DNA from: Methylocystis sp.
GTDB taxonomy: Bacteria > Pseudomonadota > Alphaproteobacteria > Rhizobiales > Beijerinckiaceae
Length of the DNA: 64,000 bases
Assembly: GCA_020252485.1 (NCBI GenBank)
Contig: JADCCX010000012.1
Coordinates: 1-64,000, forward strand
Direction: 5' to 3'
Every line of letters starts with the position of its first letter. Positions within the stretch are counted from its first letter, which is position 1. The notes under the pieces were generated by a model. The model ran no database searches and had not been told where the DNA came from. It saw only the letters and a list, made by a program, of their open reading frames with translations. This document shows, piece after piece, positions 32,826 through 42,073 of the stretch. The position numbers were made by a program, and so were the translations under genes.

Positions 32826-33526
32826 CTATATCTCACCGAGAATGGGTCGGCATATGGTTTCCATCGCGGTCACCGCTTCGTCAATCTGATGACCGATTTT
32901 GTCGTGTTCCCCACCATGTCCCCAAATATCACGCCTTAACGATAGACGAAATTCTCTGTCGTCATTGTCTCCGCCGAAATTACTTTCATCAGCAAGCATT
33001 TGAGCAGATAGCAGAGTGCTGTTGATGGCGCGTGCAAGCGTTTCAAAGGGCTTAACAATCTCCGGGCCAAACCACGCAGACGCACGGTATTGGCGCCCCA
33101 AAAGCTGAGAAATAACAGCACGATGTTTTTCAAAACGCTCATAAGTAACGAACTGACTATCTTTTTTCGCTTCTCTTCCGCCGTTTCGTTTTCATCTCGG
33201 GTGCGCGAAGAGCCTTCGCCACTGTGTCCGAACGGTGATCGCACACTTTTCATGGCATCTCGTGCCTCATAGAAGCCAGAAAGCAGTTCTTCCGCTAGTT
33301 CTTGTCGACGTCTCCTATCTGCAGACTGCCTTTCCAGCTTTGCTCGATCTAGGGTAGCTTGCTTGTCGAATTCAAATTTGAGCTCCGCAAGCTGCTTGTC
33401 AAACTCAAACTTCTCCTTGTGGGTTCTAAGCGTGGTTGCGCGATTGATGTAGACAATAAAAAGTGCAATTACACCGGCAATCAGTGAAGGAATTAACGTC
33501 GGCACGACATATGAAGTAAAGCCCAT
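32826..33526 (-). CDS. Membrane-anchored coiled-coil protein split by a -1 frameshift
   Basis: The ATG at 33526 (GGAG 7 nt before) gives one hydrophobic helix (VPTLIPSLIAGVIALFIVYI), then a charged coiled coil (EKFEFDKQLAELKFEFDKQA). In frame 0 the protein stops at 32936 after a basic, low-quality tail. A -1 shift at 33161-33167 (A AAA AAG, in exact phase) continues as DSQFVTYERFEKHRAVISQL, then GRQYRASAWFGPEIVKPFE and RRDIWGHGGEHDKIGHQID to a stop at 32826, about 233 aa. The second half reads as genuine protein. Either programmed slippage, a recent mutation or an assembly error in an A6 run. Base composition is A/T-richer than neighbours. Family not recognised. Confidence 0.6.
33161..33167 (-). 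other. Slippery heptamer A AAA AAG
   Basis: Minus strand, phased as (CG)A-AAA-AAG in frame 0, the same heptamer as the classic bacterial -1 frameshift site. A purine-rich GGAAGAG ends 5 nt upstream and could act as a stimulating anti-SD contact. I do not see a strong hairpin just downstream. Confidence 0.5.
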
Positions 33527-33553
33527 AGAACTACTCCACAAAACAGATATCCC

Positions 33554-34804
33554 TCACATCCCTCCCAGATACTCCGCCACGGTGAAGATGTCCTTGTCGC
33601 CGCGCCCGCAGAGGTTCATCACCATCAGGTGGTCGCGGGGCTTGGTTGGGGCGATCTGCATCACCTTGGCGAGGGCATGCGCGGGCTCCAGCGCGGGAAT
33701 GATGCCTTCCAGCGCACAGCAGGCCTGGAACGCCTCCAGCGCCTCGTCATCGGTGGCGGAGATGTATTGCACGCGCTTGATGTCGTGCAGCCAGGAATGC
33801 TCGGGGCCGATGCCCGGATAATCGAGCCCGGCGGAGATCGAATGGGCATCCTTGATCTGCCCGTCGTCATCCATCAGCAGATAGGTGCGGTTGCCATGCA
33901 GTACGCCGGGGCGCCCGCCCGTCAGCGAGGCCGCATGCAGGCCGGATGAGAGGCCATGGCCCGCTGCTTCCACGCCGTAGATTTCGATCTGCTCGTCGTC
34001 GAGGAAGGGGTGGAACAGCCCCATGGCGTTGGAGCCGCCGCCAATAGCCGCGATCAGGCTGTCGGGGAGGCGGCCTTCGGCCTCCATCATCTGCTCGCGC
34101 GTTTCCTTGCCGATGACGCTCTGGAAATCGCGCACCATGGCCGGATAGGGATGCGGGCCGGCGACCGTGCCGATGCAGTAGAAGGTCGTCTCGACATTCG
34201 TCACCCAGTCGCGGAGCGCATCGTTCATCGCGTCCTTCAGCGTCTTCGAGCCGGAAACGACCGGCACGACCTTGGCGCCCAGCATTTTCATGCGGAAGAC
34301 ATTGGGCTTCTGCCGCTCCACGTCGACCGCGCCCATGTAGACGATGCATTCGAGGCCATAGCGGGCGCAGAGCGTGGCGGTCGCGACGCCATGCTGGCCG
34401 GCCCCCGTCTCGGCGATGATCCGCTTCTTGCCCATGCGGCGGGCGAGCAGGATTTGCCCCAGCACATTGTTCACCTTATGCGCGCCGGTGTGGTTCAATT
34501 CGTCGCGCTTGAAATAGATCTTCGCTCCAAGCTCGGGATGGCCGGCCTCCGCCGCGATCTGCCGGCACTTTTCCGTCATGCGCTCGGCGAAATAGAGCGG
34601 GCTGGGGCGGCCGACGTAATGCTTCAGCATGAAGGCCATTTCGTCGATGAATTTCGGGTCCTTCTTCGCGTCCTCATAGGCCTGCTGCAATTCGAGGATC
34701 AGCGGCATCAGCGTTTCGGCCACAAAACGCCCGCCGAACAGGCCGAACATGCCGTTCTCGTCGGGTCCGGTGCGGAAGGAATTGGGACGGGTAAGCGCGT
34801 TCAT
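33554..34804 (-). CDS. trpB: Tryptophan synthase beta chain
   Basis: 416 aa; condenses indole with serine to give tryptophan. PLP lysine K110 in [30 protein letters not shown], the phosphate-binding loop [16 protein letters not shown] and [14 protein letters not shown] all intact. Start overlaps the trpF stop by ATGA. The expected trpA partner does not follow: the next gene in the same direction is the frameshifted hypothetical, 28 bp on. Confidence 0.96.
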   Translation of the reverse strand: MNALTRPNSFRTGPDENGMFGLFGGRFVAETLMPLILELQQAYEDAKKDPKFIDEMAFMLKHYVGRPSPLYFAERMTEKCRQIAAEAGHPELGAKIYFKRDELNHTGAHKVNNVLGQILLARRMGKKRIIAETGAGQHGVATATLCARYGLECIVYMGAVDVERQKPNVFRMKMLGAKVVPVVSGSKTLKDAMNDALRDWVTNVETTFYCIGTVAGPHPYPAMVRDFQSVIGKETREQMMEAEGRLPDSLIAAIGGGSNAMGLFHPFLDDEQIEIYGVEAAGHGLSSGLHAASLTGGRPGVLHGNRTYLLMDDDGQIKDAHSISAGLDYPGIGPEHSWLHDIKRVQYISATDDEALEAFQACCALEGIIPALEPAHALAKVMQIAPTKPRDHLMVMNLCGRGDKDIFTVAEYLGGM

Positions 34805-35484
34805 GGCGTGGCTTCCAGACTGGCGGTGCGGGCGCTCCTGATGAACGCCTGGATCTTGGCGATGTCCTTTACGCCCGGCGCGCTTTCGACGCCAGAGGAC
34901 ACATCGACACCTGCGAGCGCGAGCCCGAGGCTTCTGACGGTGGCGATGGCCGTCCCGACATTCTCCGGCGTAAGCCCCCCCGACAGGAGGAACGGCGTTT
35001 GTGGATCGATCCCCTTCAGCACCTGCCAGTCGAAGGTCTTACCCTGCCCGCCGGGATAGGCGGCGTCTTTGGGCGGCTTGGCGTCCAGCAAAAACTGCGC
35101 GGCATGCGGGACGTAGTCGGGGAGGGAAGCGAGGTCGGCGGGCTCCGCCACGCCGAGCACCTTCATCACAGGGCGGCCGGTCAGGGCCTTGACCTCAACG
35201 CAGCGCTCCGGTGTCTCGGAGCCGTGCAGCTGGAAAAGATCCGGGTTGGCATGGCGCATGATGGCGTCGAGCCCCTCGTCCGAGGGATCGACGGAGAGCG
35301 CCACGATGGTCGCCCGGCCGCGGGCAATGCCGGCCAGCGATGCGGCCGCCTCAAGGCTGACGCTGCGCGGCGAATTCCGGTGAAACACCAGCCCCACCAT
35401 ATCGGCACCCGCATCCAGCGCGGCCACCATGGTCTCGGCTGTGGAAAGGCCGCAGATCTTGATGAGGAACGGGCGCATGCTCAC
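34801..35484 (-). CDS. trpF: Phosphoribosylanthranilate isomerase
   Basis: 227 aa TIM barrel; fourth step of tryptophan synthesis. [20 protein letters not shown] holds the catalytic cysteine; [30 protein letters not shown] and [14 protein letters not shown] (phosphate loop), [18 protein letters not shown] follow the family. A GTG at 35484 overlaps the denD stop (GTGA); an ATG two codons later (35478) is equally possible. Confidence 0.94.
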   Translation of the reverse strand: MSMRPFLIKICGLSTAETMVAALDAGADMVGLVFHRNSPRSVSLEAAASLAGIARGRATIVALSVDPSDEGLDAIMRHANPDLFQLHGSETPERCVEVKALTGRPVMKVLGVAEPADLASLPDYVPHAAQFLLDAKPPKDAAYPGGQGKTFDWQVLKGIDPQTPFLLSGGLTPENVGTAIATVRSLGLALAGVDVSSGVESAPGVKDIAKIQAFIRSARTASLEATP

Positions 35485-36464
35485 ACGCCAAGCTTGCCGC
35501 CGAGCTCATCCTCAAGATGCACGCGGATGATCTCCTCGAAGCTCGACTCGGCCTTGAAGCCGAGTTCCGCCGCCCGGTTCACCGCGAAGTTGCGCGGCCA
35601 GCCCGCCACGATGCGGATGATCGTTTCGTCAGGCTCGCGGCGGATGAGCCGGACCGCCCTGTCGCCGGCCACCTTGCGCAAAGCCTCGATCTGTTGGCCG
35701 ACGGTGGCGGCAAGGCCGGGCATCGAGAGGTTGCGGCGGGTGCCGATGAGTGCCGTATCCATCGTCGCCGCATGCACGAGGAAGCCGACGGCGGAGCGCG
35801 GGCTCGCGTGCCAGTGCATGACATCCTCGCCCACCGGCAACACCGCTTCCTTGCCGCTCATCGGCTCGCGGATGATGTTGGAGAAGAAGCCGGAGGCCGC
35901 CTTGTTGGGCGCGCCGGGGCGCACGCAGATCGTCGGCAGGCGGATGCCGATCCCGTCGAAGAAGCCGCGCCGGGTGTAATCGGCAAGCAGCAATTCGCCG
36001 ATGGCCTTCTGCGTGCCGTAGCTCGTGAGGGGCGTCGTGTGGAACGTATCGTTGATCGCATCGGGGAAGGGCGCCCCGAAGACGGCGATCGACGAGGTGA
36101 AGATAACGCGCGGCTTGTAGCCGTCGCCCATGTCGCGGATGGCATCGAAGAGATAACGCGTGCCATCGAGGTTGATCCGGTAGCCTTTCTCGAAATCGGC
36201 CTCCGCCTCGCCGGAAACGATGGCGGCCAGATGCAGGATCAGATCCGGCCTTTCCGCGATCAGGTCCGCCGCGACGCCGGGCAGCGCGAAATCGCCCGTC
36301 TTCGCGTCGAAGGCGAAAGTCGCCGCCGGCGGCTTCGATGGCGGCGCCACATCATGCGCGGTGACCTTGGTGATCTCCCGGTTGCCGAGATGCCCGTCCC
36401 TGGCGATGCGCTCGAGGAATTTGCGGCCCACCATACCGGCTGCACCGAGAACGAGAATATGCAT
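35481..36464 (-). CDS. denD: D-erythronate dehydrogenase-like SDR (DenD)
   Basis: 327-aa extended short-chain dehydrogenase. NAD site GAAGMVGRKFLERI (8-21), catalytic SYGTQK (Y and K) and TSSIAVFGAPFPDAI; INDTFHTTPLTSYGTQKAIG and the LPTICVRPGAPNKAASGFFS block are typical of the DenD (D-erythronate 4-phosphate-independent, sugar-acid) group. First gene of a transcript with trpF and trpB, with GTGA coupling to trpF, although no metabolic link is apparent. The precise sugar-acid substrate is inferred. Confidence 0.8.
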   Translation of the reverse strand: MHILVLGAAGMVGRKFLERIARDGHLGNREITKVTAHDVAPPSKPPAATFAFDAKTGDFALPGVAADLIAERPDLILHLAAIVSGEAEADFEKGYRINLDGTRYLFDAIRDMGDGYKPRVIFTSSIAVFGAPFPDAINDTFHTTPLTSYGTQKAIGELLLADYTRRGFFDGIGIRLPTICVRPGAPNKAASGFFSNIIREPMSGKEAVLPVGEDVMHWHASPRSAVGFLVHAATMDTALIGTRRNLSMPGLAATVGQQIEALRKVAGDRAVRLIRREPDETIIRIVAGWPRNFAVNRAAELGFKAESSFEEIIRVHLEDELGGKLGV

Positions 36465-36540
36465 GGATTGCGGCCTCCCCTTTTGCGCCCTTCTTTGGCG
36501 GGGTCAGCATCGCAAGACAAGAGCATTGTTCACCGGCATT

Positions 36541-36563
36541 CCCCCGCCTGAACCGGGCGGGGG
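36541..36563. other. GC-rich hairpin in the denD/mltB intergenic region
   Basis: CCCCCGCC (36541-36548) pairs perfectly with GGCGGGGG (36556-36563) across 7 nt. It lies in the 229-bp divergent gap between denD and mltB; no T tract, role unknown. Confidence 0.5.
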
Positions 36564-36693
36564 CCGCCGCACGCCGACAGAAGCCAGGGAATCTGGCGCC
36601 GATACGGCCGCCGGCTATCACGGATGGCTTTGCCAATTCAAACAATTGCCGGGATCAGGTAGCATTGAACGTCGATTCGGAGCCTGATGCCCC

Positions 36694-37869
36694 ATGAAGC
36701 TTTTGCTTGCCGCCGCGTGCTTGCTTTCCATCGGTACCTTGTCCGCTGCGCGGGCCGATTTCACCTCCTGCGTTGCCGGACTGCGCAGCCAGGCGATCAG
36801 CGAGGGCATTTCTGCGGCCGTGTTCGACCGGGCCATGGCGGGCGTGAAGCCGGACATGGATGTCATCAAGGCCATGAACAACCAGCCGGAGTTCAAGATT
36901 CCGATCTGGGACTATCTGGGCGCGCTGGTGGATGAGGAGCGCGTAGCGGAGGGCCGCGCGCTCCTCGCCCGCCATGCTGCGACACTGGCGGCCGCCGAAA
37001 GCCGTTTCGGCGTCGACCGGCAAACGATTGTCGCGGTCTGGGGCGTCGAATCGAACTATGGCCAGGTGAAGGGCAGGTGGTCGCTGCCGCAGGCGCTGTC
37101 GACGGCCGCCTGCCTCGGCCCGCGCCGCAACGCCTTCTTTCGCGGCGAGCTGATGGCGACGCTCAAGATCATCGAGCGCGGCGACCTGAAGCAGGAGCAG
37201 CTGATGGGCTCCTGGGCCGGCGCTTTCGGCCATACCCAGTTCATTCCCACGACCTATCTGCGCCTCGCCGTCGATGGCGATGGCGACGGGCGCCGCGATC
37301 TGGTCGCCTCGATTCCCGACGCATTGCATTCCACCGCCAATTTCATGGACAAGGCCGGCTGGCAGACGGGCGGGAGCTGGGGCTACGAGGTGAAGGTGCC
37401 TTCAGGCTACAGCGGCCCTGTCGGCCGCACGTCGCGGGCCCCGGTCTCTGCCTGGGCCGAGCGGGGCCTGACGCGGGTCGATGGCACAGCCCTGACGGGC
37501 AGCGGCAATGCGGGTCTTGTCTATCCGGCCCGCGGCGGGCCGGGTTTTCTCGTCTTCAAGAATTACGACGCTGCTTTCAGCTACAACGGCGCGGATAGCT
37601 ATGCGCTCGCCATTTCGCTGCTGGCGGATCGCCTGCGCGGCCGTCCCGGCGTGCAGCAGGCCTGGCCCACCGATGATCCGCCCACATCTCGCGCCGAGCG
37701 GCGCGAATTGCAGCGCCTGCTGATTGCGCGCGGCCATGACGTGGGCGAACCGGATGGCGCCGTCGGCGCCAAAACGCGCGCGGCGATCATGGCGGAAGAG
37801 GCGCGCATCGGCCTGCCGCAGACCGGACGGCCCGGCGGAAAGATCCTGAAGGCGCTTCGGGGAGGGTGA
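36694..37869 (+). CDS. Lytic murein transglycosylase (MltB family) with peptidoglycan-binding domain
   Basis: 391 aa. Signal peptide 1-22. Catalytic domain (SLT2/MltB): glutamate in AVWGVESNYGQVKGRWSLPQ, then WAGAFGHTQFIPTTYLRLAV and ANFMDKAGWQTGGSWGYEV; C-terminal PG_binding_1 domain (ELQRLLIARGHDVGEPDGAV, GAKTRAAI). It cleaves the MurNAc-GlcNAc bond to leave 1,6-anhydro ends. Single gene with a clear downstream terminator. Confidence 0.92.
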   Translation: MKLLLAAACLLSIGTLSAARADFTSCVAGLRSQAISEGISAAVFDRAMAGVKPDMDVIKAMNNQPEFKIPIWDYLGALVDEERVAEGRALLARHAATLAAAESRFGVDRQTIVAVWGVESNYGQVKGRWSLPQALSTAACLGPRRNAFFRGELMATLKIIERGDLKQEQLMGSWAGAFGHTQFIPTTYLRLAVDGDGDGRRDLVASIPDALHSTANFMDKAGWQTGGSWGYEVKVPSGYSGPVGRTSRAPVSAWAERGLTRVDGTALTGSGNAGLVYPARGGPGFLVFKNYDAAFSYNGADSYALAISLLADRLRGRPGVQQAWPTDDPPTSRAERRELQRLLIARGHDVGEPDGAVGAKTRAAIMAEEARIGLPQTGRPGGKILKALRGG

Positions 37870-37873
37870 CAGG

Positions 37874-37905
37874 CGTCAGGATCGCTTCTCCTGACGAGCG
37901 ATTTT
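37874..37905 (+). terminator. Rho-independent terminator after mltB-like gene
   Basis: CGTCAGGA (37874-37881) pairs with TCCTGACG (37889-37896); loop TCGCTTC; AGCGATTTT follows. Confidence 0.65.
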
Positions 37906-37959
37906 CCTGTTCAGCGGTCACGGAAGGGTCCAATGGGTGGATCTGACAGGAGCAACGCC

Positions 37960-38343
37960 ATGGCCCGCAAGCTGATTTCCACCGGATCGCCTTTCGAGCG
38001 CGACTACGGCTATTCCCGGGCCGTGGTGGACGGCGGCGTGGTCTACATCTCGGGCACCACCGGCTACGATTACGAAAAGATGACCCTGCCGCATGATGTG
38101 GGCGAGCAGACGCGCAATATCTTCCGCACCGTGGAGAAGGTGCTGAATGAGGCCGGCTCGTCGATGGCAAACATCCTGCGCTGCCAGTATTTCGTGATCG
38201 ATCACACCTATTGCGAACCCGTCCTCAAGGTTTGCGGCGAGGTGCTGCGCGACATCAGGCCCGCAGGGGGGATTTACGTGGTGACCGCACTCTTGAAGCC
38301 GGAGATGAAGGTGGAGATCGAGGTGACGGCCAAACTTGCGTGA
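37960..38343 (+). CDS. RidA/YjgF-family protein
   Basis: 127 aa from the ATG at 37960 (MARKLISTGSPFERDYGYSR), preceded by CAGGAGC; a frame from 37933 is longer without support. RidA-like fold: VYISGTTGYDYEKMTLPHDV, QTRNIFRTVEKVLNEAGSS and the C-terminal ALLKPEMKVEIEVTAKL. Members deaminate reactive enamine/imine intermediates; the usual active-site arginine near IRPAGGIYV is shifted, so the exact activity is open. Confidence 0.87.
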   Translation: MARKLISTGSPFERDYGYSRAVVDGGVVYISGTTGYDYEKMTLPHDVGEQTRNIFRTVEKVLNEAGSSMANILRCQYFVIDHTYCEPVLKVCGEVLRDIRPAGGIYVVTALLKPEMKVEIEVTAKLA

Positions 38344-38370
38344 GGGGCAGCTCGGCGCGTCATCGCCTTG

Positions 38371-38732
38371 CCCCTCACCCCAACCCTCTCCCCGCATGCG
38401 GGGAGAGGGAGGAGCAAGCGGTCCCATGCGTCCCTTCTCCCCATCCTTTATGGGGAGAAGGACAGGATGAGGGGCAAGGTGAGTTCGCGCGGCGATTCGT
38501 CCCCCCAAGCCCTCATTCCAATCCCGCTGCCCCTCACCCCAACCCTCTCCCCTCAAGGACGGGGAGAGGGAGAAGCAAGCGGCCCAATGCGTCCCTTCTC
38601 CCCGTTCTTCATGGGGAGAAGGACAGGATGAGGGGCAAGGTGAGTTCGCGCGGCGTTTCGTCCCCCCCAAGCCCTCATTCCAATCCCGCTGCCCCTCACC
38701 CCAACCCTCTCCCCGCATGCGGGGAGAGGGAG
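38371..38732. repeat. Tandem block of ~160-bp palindromic intergenic repeat
   Basis: Unit 1 is 38371-38529 and unit 2 is 38530-38691, largely identical, followed by a partial third copy at 38692-38732. Each unit begins CCCCTCACCCCAACCCTCTC, forms a hairpin with GGGGAGAGGG, then a second hairpin (CTTCTCCCC / GGGGAGAAGG) and ends CCTCATTCCAATCCCGCTG. It fills the gap between the convergent ridA-like and osmC-like genes. No spacer diversity, so not CRISPR. Confidence 0.88.
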
Positions 38733-38750
38733 CTGCGCCTCGCGGAAGCC

Positions 38751-39260
38751 TTACCTCCGTACGATCTCCGCGCTGAGGCTCGGCTTGTTGGCGATGGTCT
38801 GGAAAACCACGCAATAGCGCTCGGTCAGCTTCAGCAGCGTGTCGATCTGCTCCTGCGGGGCATCGGTATCGAGCTCGAAGATAAGGCGGATATCCTCGAA
38901 GCCGACGCGGGCTTCCTTCGAAACGCCAAGCGTGCCGCGGAAATCGAGCGTGCCTTCGGCGCGCACCACGCCCGAGCGCAGCGGGATGGCGAGCGCCGTG
39001 CCGACGGCTTTCAGGGTGACGCCGGCGCAGGCGACAAGAGCCTCCAGGAGCATGTCGCCCGAGCAGAGTTCCGCGCCCGATCCGCCGGTCAGCGGATGCA
39101 ATCCCGCCTCGGCCATGGCGCGGCCGGTTTCCACCTTGCAGGCGATCTTCGATTCATCGAGCGTGCCGCGGGCCTTCAGCGTCAGCTTCGCCTTGCCCGA
39201 GTCATTCCGGTAAGCGTCCTTGAGGGGGGCCTGCGCGGCGCGAAGGGTATCGGCGTCCAT
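38751..39260 (-). CDS. OsmC family protein
   Basis: 169 aa from the ATG at 39260 (AAGGAAGAACGAG upstream). OsmC/Ohr fold: LHPLTGGSGAELCSGDMLLE, ALVACAGVTLKAVGTALAIP with a conserved cysteine, and C-terminal LLKLTERYCVVFQTIANKPS with the second cysteine. Likely thiol-dependent peroxidase or related detoxification protein. Twenty bp behind the ABC ATPase gene, so it is the last gene of the SAM-II-controlled operon. Confidence 0.88.
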   Translation of the reverse strand: MDADTLRAAQAPLKDAYRNDSGKAKLTLKARGTLDESKIACKVETGRAMAEAGLHPLTGGSGAELCSGDMLLEALVACAGVTLKAVGTALAIPLRSGVVRAEGTLDFRGTLGVSKEARVGFEDIRLIFELDTDAPQEQIDTLLKLTERYCVVFQTIANKPSLSAEIVRR

Positions 39261-39280
39261 TCTCGTTCTTCCTTGTTCGC

Positions 39281-40066
39281 TTACCACCAGCTTCCGGCGC
39301 CGGCGGCGATCTTGTCGTTCAGGCGGCTTTCGCCCGGTTTCATCGTCAGATCAAGCGCGGAAAGCACGCGGCGGCGCGCCATGCCGAAGCTGTCGTCGAG
39401 ATGATCGCGCGGGCGGCCCGAGACGATGAGGATTTCATCGGCGATGCGGCCGGGCTTCGGCGCCATCACGATGACCCGGTCGGCCAGCGCGACGGCCTCG
39501 TCGGCGTCATGCGTCACCATGACCAGCGTCGGGCGGTAGGCTTTCCACAAGGCGATCATTTGCCCATGCAGCTCCTGACGCGTCACCGGATCGAGCGCCG
39601 AGAACGGCTCGTCGAGCAGCAGGACCTTCGGCTTCGCGACCAGCGCCCGGGCGATCGCAACCCTTTGGGACTGGCCGCCCGAAAGCTCCTTCGGCAACCG
39701 CTTCTCATAGCCTTCAAGGCCGATCAGGACGAGGGCCTGGGCCACGCGCCTGCGCTGTTCGTCCGGCGGCAGCTGGTCGATGCCGAAGGCGATGTTCTTC
39801 CCGACAGTCAGCCAGGGCAGCAGGCGCGGCTCCTGGAACACCAGCCCAATGGCGGGGTGAGGTGCGGTCACCGCTTCACCGTCGACACGGATCTGGCCCT
39901 CGCTCGGCAGGTCGAGTCCGGCGATAAGCCTGAGCAAGGTGGATTTCCCGCAGCCGGAGCCGCCGACGACGGCGACGATCTCGCCTTGCTGAATGTCGAT
40001 GTTCAGGCCTGCCAGAGCATTGATTCCATTGGCATAGGTCTTCGAAAGGGCGCGAATGGACAGCAT
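39281..40066 (-). CDS. SsuB/TauB-type ABC transporter ATP-binding protein
   Basis: 261 aa from the ATG at 40066. Walker A GGSGCGKST, Q-loop LVFQEPRLLPWLTV, signature LSGGQSQRVAIARAL, Walker B VLLLDEPFSALD, H-loop MVTHDADEA: the nitrate/sulfonate/taurine class. It energises the SsuC-like permease encoded directly upstream (1-bp gap). The C-terminal 25 residues are an extension of unknown role. Confidence 0.9.
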   Translation of the reverse strand: MLSIRALSKTYANGINALAGLNIDIQQGEIVAVVGGSGCGKSTLLRLIAGLDLPSEGQIRVDGEAVTAPHPAIGLVFQEPRLLPWLTVGKNIAFGIDQLPPDEQRRRVAQALVLIGLEGYEKRLPKELSGGQSQRVAIARALVAKPKVLLLDEPFSALDPVTRQELHGQMIALWKAYRPTLVMVTHDADEAVALADRVIVMAPKPGRIADEILIVSGRPRDHLDDSFGMARRRVLSALDLTMKPGESRLNDKIAAGAGSWW

Positions 40067-40067
40067 C

Positions 40068-40913
40068 TTATAATTCCTGGGGTTGGCCGCCGATGGCAGC
40101 CGTGTCCTGCCAGCGCAGGAAGGGACGCGAGATCGCGACAAGAACCGCGTCTGTGAACTTGCCCAGCGACGCGAATATGACGAGCGCCGCCATGATCTGG
40201 TCGGGTCTGCCCAATTGCTGCCCATCGATGAGCAGGTAGCCGAGCCCCTCCGAGGCGCCCATGAATTCGGCGGCGACCACGAACATCCAGCCGAGGCCAA
40301 GCCCGGACCTGAGCGCCGTCACCGTCGAGGGCAGGACGGCAGGCAGCAGGATCCGCCTGATCTGCGCCAGCCGCCCCAGCCGGAAGACGCGGCCCACCTC
40401 GATGATCTTGCGGTCCACGGAGAGGATCGCGCTGGTGACGCCGAGATAGACGGGGAAGAACACGCCGACCGCAATGAGCACCACTTTCGAGGTTTCGAAG
40501 ATGCCGAACCAGAGGATGAAGAGCGGCACCCAGGCGATGGAGGGGATCGCGCGCAGCGCCTGCAGGGTCGGATCGAGCAATTGCCGCGAAAGCAGCGACA
40601 CGCCCGACAGCGCTCCCAGCACGATTCCGGCAAGGCTCCCGAAGAAAAACCCTGCTCCGACGCGCGCCATCGTGGTGCCGATATGCAGCCAGAGTTCGCC
40701 GCCGTTGGCGAGCGCCGCGAGCGTCGCGATCAGCCGCGATGGCGGGGGCAGCAGGCGGCCCTCCACCCAGCCGGCGCGCACTGCGAACTCATAGGCGACC
40801 GCCAGGCCGAGCGGCAGGATCAGGCCGATCAGCCCGGCAGGGACCCGAAAGGCCGACCCCGCAGCCTCTGCGCTGGCGATCCTCGCTTCGCTTTTGGCGG
40901 ACGTGACACTCAT
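40068..40913 (-). CDS. SsuC/TauC-type ABC transporter permease
   Basis: 281 aa from the ATG at 40913 (GGAG 8 nt upstream). Six membrane helices; the EAA-type loop is LGRLAQIRRILLPAVLPSTV, with LRAIPSIAWVPLFILWFGIF and LGWMFVVAAEFMGASEGLGY characteristic of sulfonate/nitrate permeases. Inner-membrane channel for the ligand of the SsuA-like protein encoded upstream. Confidence 0.9.
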   Translation of the reverse strand: MSVTSAKSEARIASAEAAGSAFRVPAGLIGLILPLGLAVAYEFAVRAGWVEGRLLPPPSRLIATLAALANGGELWLHIGTTMARVGAGFFFGSLAGIVLGALSGVSLLSRQLLDPTLQALRAIPSIAWVPLFILWFGIFETSKVVLIAVGVFFPVYLGVTSAILSVDRKIIEVGRVFRLGRLAQIRRILLPAVLPSTVTALRSGLGLGWMFVVAAEFMGASEGLGYLLIDGQQLGRPDQIMAALVIFASLGKFTDAVLVAISRPFLRWQDTAAIGGQPQEL

Positions 40914-41005
40914 GCATCGCACTCCGGATTTCCCCTTCCCTGGGCAGGAAGGGGAACCATTCTCTCAGGCGTCCGCCTCATCGCACCAGCAATGCCGTAT
41001 CTGGT

Positions 41006-41986
41006 TTACTGGACCTGAGCGCTCTTGATGGGCCGGTCATCGATCAGCCTGCGGACCGTTTCGCGGACATCCACGTCCGGCTTGATCAGCCCGGCTTCCT
41101 GGAGCGCCAGACCCGCAGCGATAATCGTCTGCTTGCGGGCAGGCGTGAAGCTCGGATCGGAGAAGTCGGTGCGCTCGAGCTGCCGGGTGATGACCGCATC
41201 AGGCAGCTTCGTGGCCGTGATCAGCACCTGCTTCACGCTCGCCGGCTCGGCGATGGCGAGCTTGCGGCCCTCCTCGTAAACCTTGAGCACGCGGTCGACG
41301 AGGGCAGGGTTCGTCCGGGCGAATTCCTCGCGCACATTGAGGACGCCGAGCGTGTTGGCTCCGGGATTGCGGTAGAACAGCGTCGCGCCGCTCTCCACTT
41401 CTGCCGCCGCCATCAGCGGATCCAGCCCGGCCCAGGCGTCGACATCGCCGCGTTCGAGCGCCGTCCGCCCGTCCTGATGCTGCAGGAGCACCAGCCTCAC
41501 GTCCTTTTCCGTCAATTTCGCTTCCTGGAGGGCGCGAATGAGGAAGATATGCGGGTCGGTGCCGCGGGTCACGGCGACGCGCTTGCCCTTGAGGTCGGCC
41601 ACCGTCTTGATCCCGGTCTTGGGGGTCGTGACCAGCGCCGTCCATTCCGGACGCGAGAAGACATAGACCGCCTTGATGGGGTTGCCGCCGACCCTGCCGA
41701 GCAGTGCAGCCGCACCGGCCGTCGAGCCGAAATCGATCGAGGAGGCGTTCAGGAACTCAAGCGCCTTGTTCGAACCGAGGGATTGCACCCAGCGGATCGA
41801 AATCCCGTCGGCGGCGAATTCCTTCTCCAGCAGCCCGCGCTCCTTGAGGAGCAGCGAGACAGGATTATAGGTCGCAAAATCGAGGCGGATTTCCTTCACC
41901 GCCTGAGCATGGGCGACGCCTGCGCTGAAAGCGAGGGCCGTGGTCAGGGCGAGTGTAGAGAAAGTGCGGCGGCTCAGGTTCGACAT
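41006..41986 (-). CDS. SsuA-like ABC transporter substrate-binding protein
   Basis: 326 aa with a signal peptide (1-27, LALTTALAFSAGVAHAQ). NMT1/SsuA-like fold: GSNKALEFLNASSIDFGSTA, DLKGKRVAVTRGTDPHIFLI, LERGDVDAWAGLDPLMAAAE. Family members bind aliphatic sulfonates or similar sulfur/nitrogen compounds. First gene of the operon, behind a SAM-II riboswitch, so the ligand is probably a sulfur source tied to methionine supply. GGAG before the ATG. Confidence 0.88.
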   Translation of the reverse strand: MSNLSRRTFSTLALTTALAFSAGVAHAQAVKEIRLDFATYNPVSLLLKERGLLEKEFAADGISIRWVQSLGSNKALEFLNASSIDFGSTAGAAALLGRVGGNPIKAVYVFSRPEWTALVTTPKTGIKTVADLKGKRVAVTRGTDPHIFLIRALQEAKLTEKDVRLVLLQHQDGRTALERGDVDAWAGLDPLMAAAEVESGATLFYRNPGANTLGVLNVREEFARTNPALVDRVLKVYEEGRKLAIAEPASVKQVLITATKLPDAVITRQLERTDFSDPSFTPARKQTIIAAGLALQEAGLIKPDVDVRETVRRLIDDRPIKSAQVQ

Positions 41987-42073
41987 TGTGAATCTCCGTT
42001 TGCTGTCGATGCCGCAGCGTCAAACGGAAGGACAAGCTGGTAGACCCCGGATCGGGGGCGGCCGGCGCGTCCT

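Noticed and set aside
38371-38732. CRISPR-like repeat array
   Set aside because: Only two and a quarter units, about 160 bp each with no short repeat/unique spacer structure and no cas genes.
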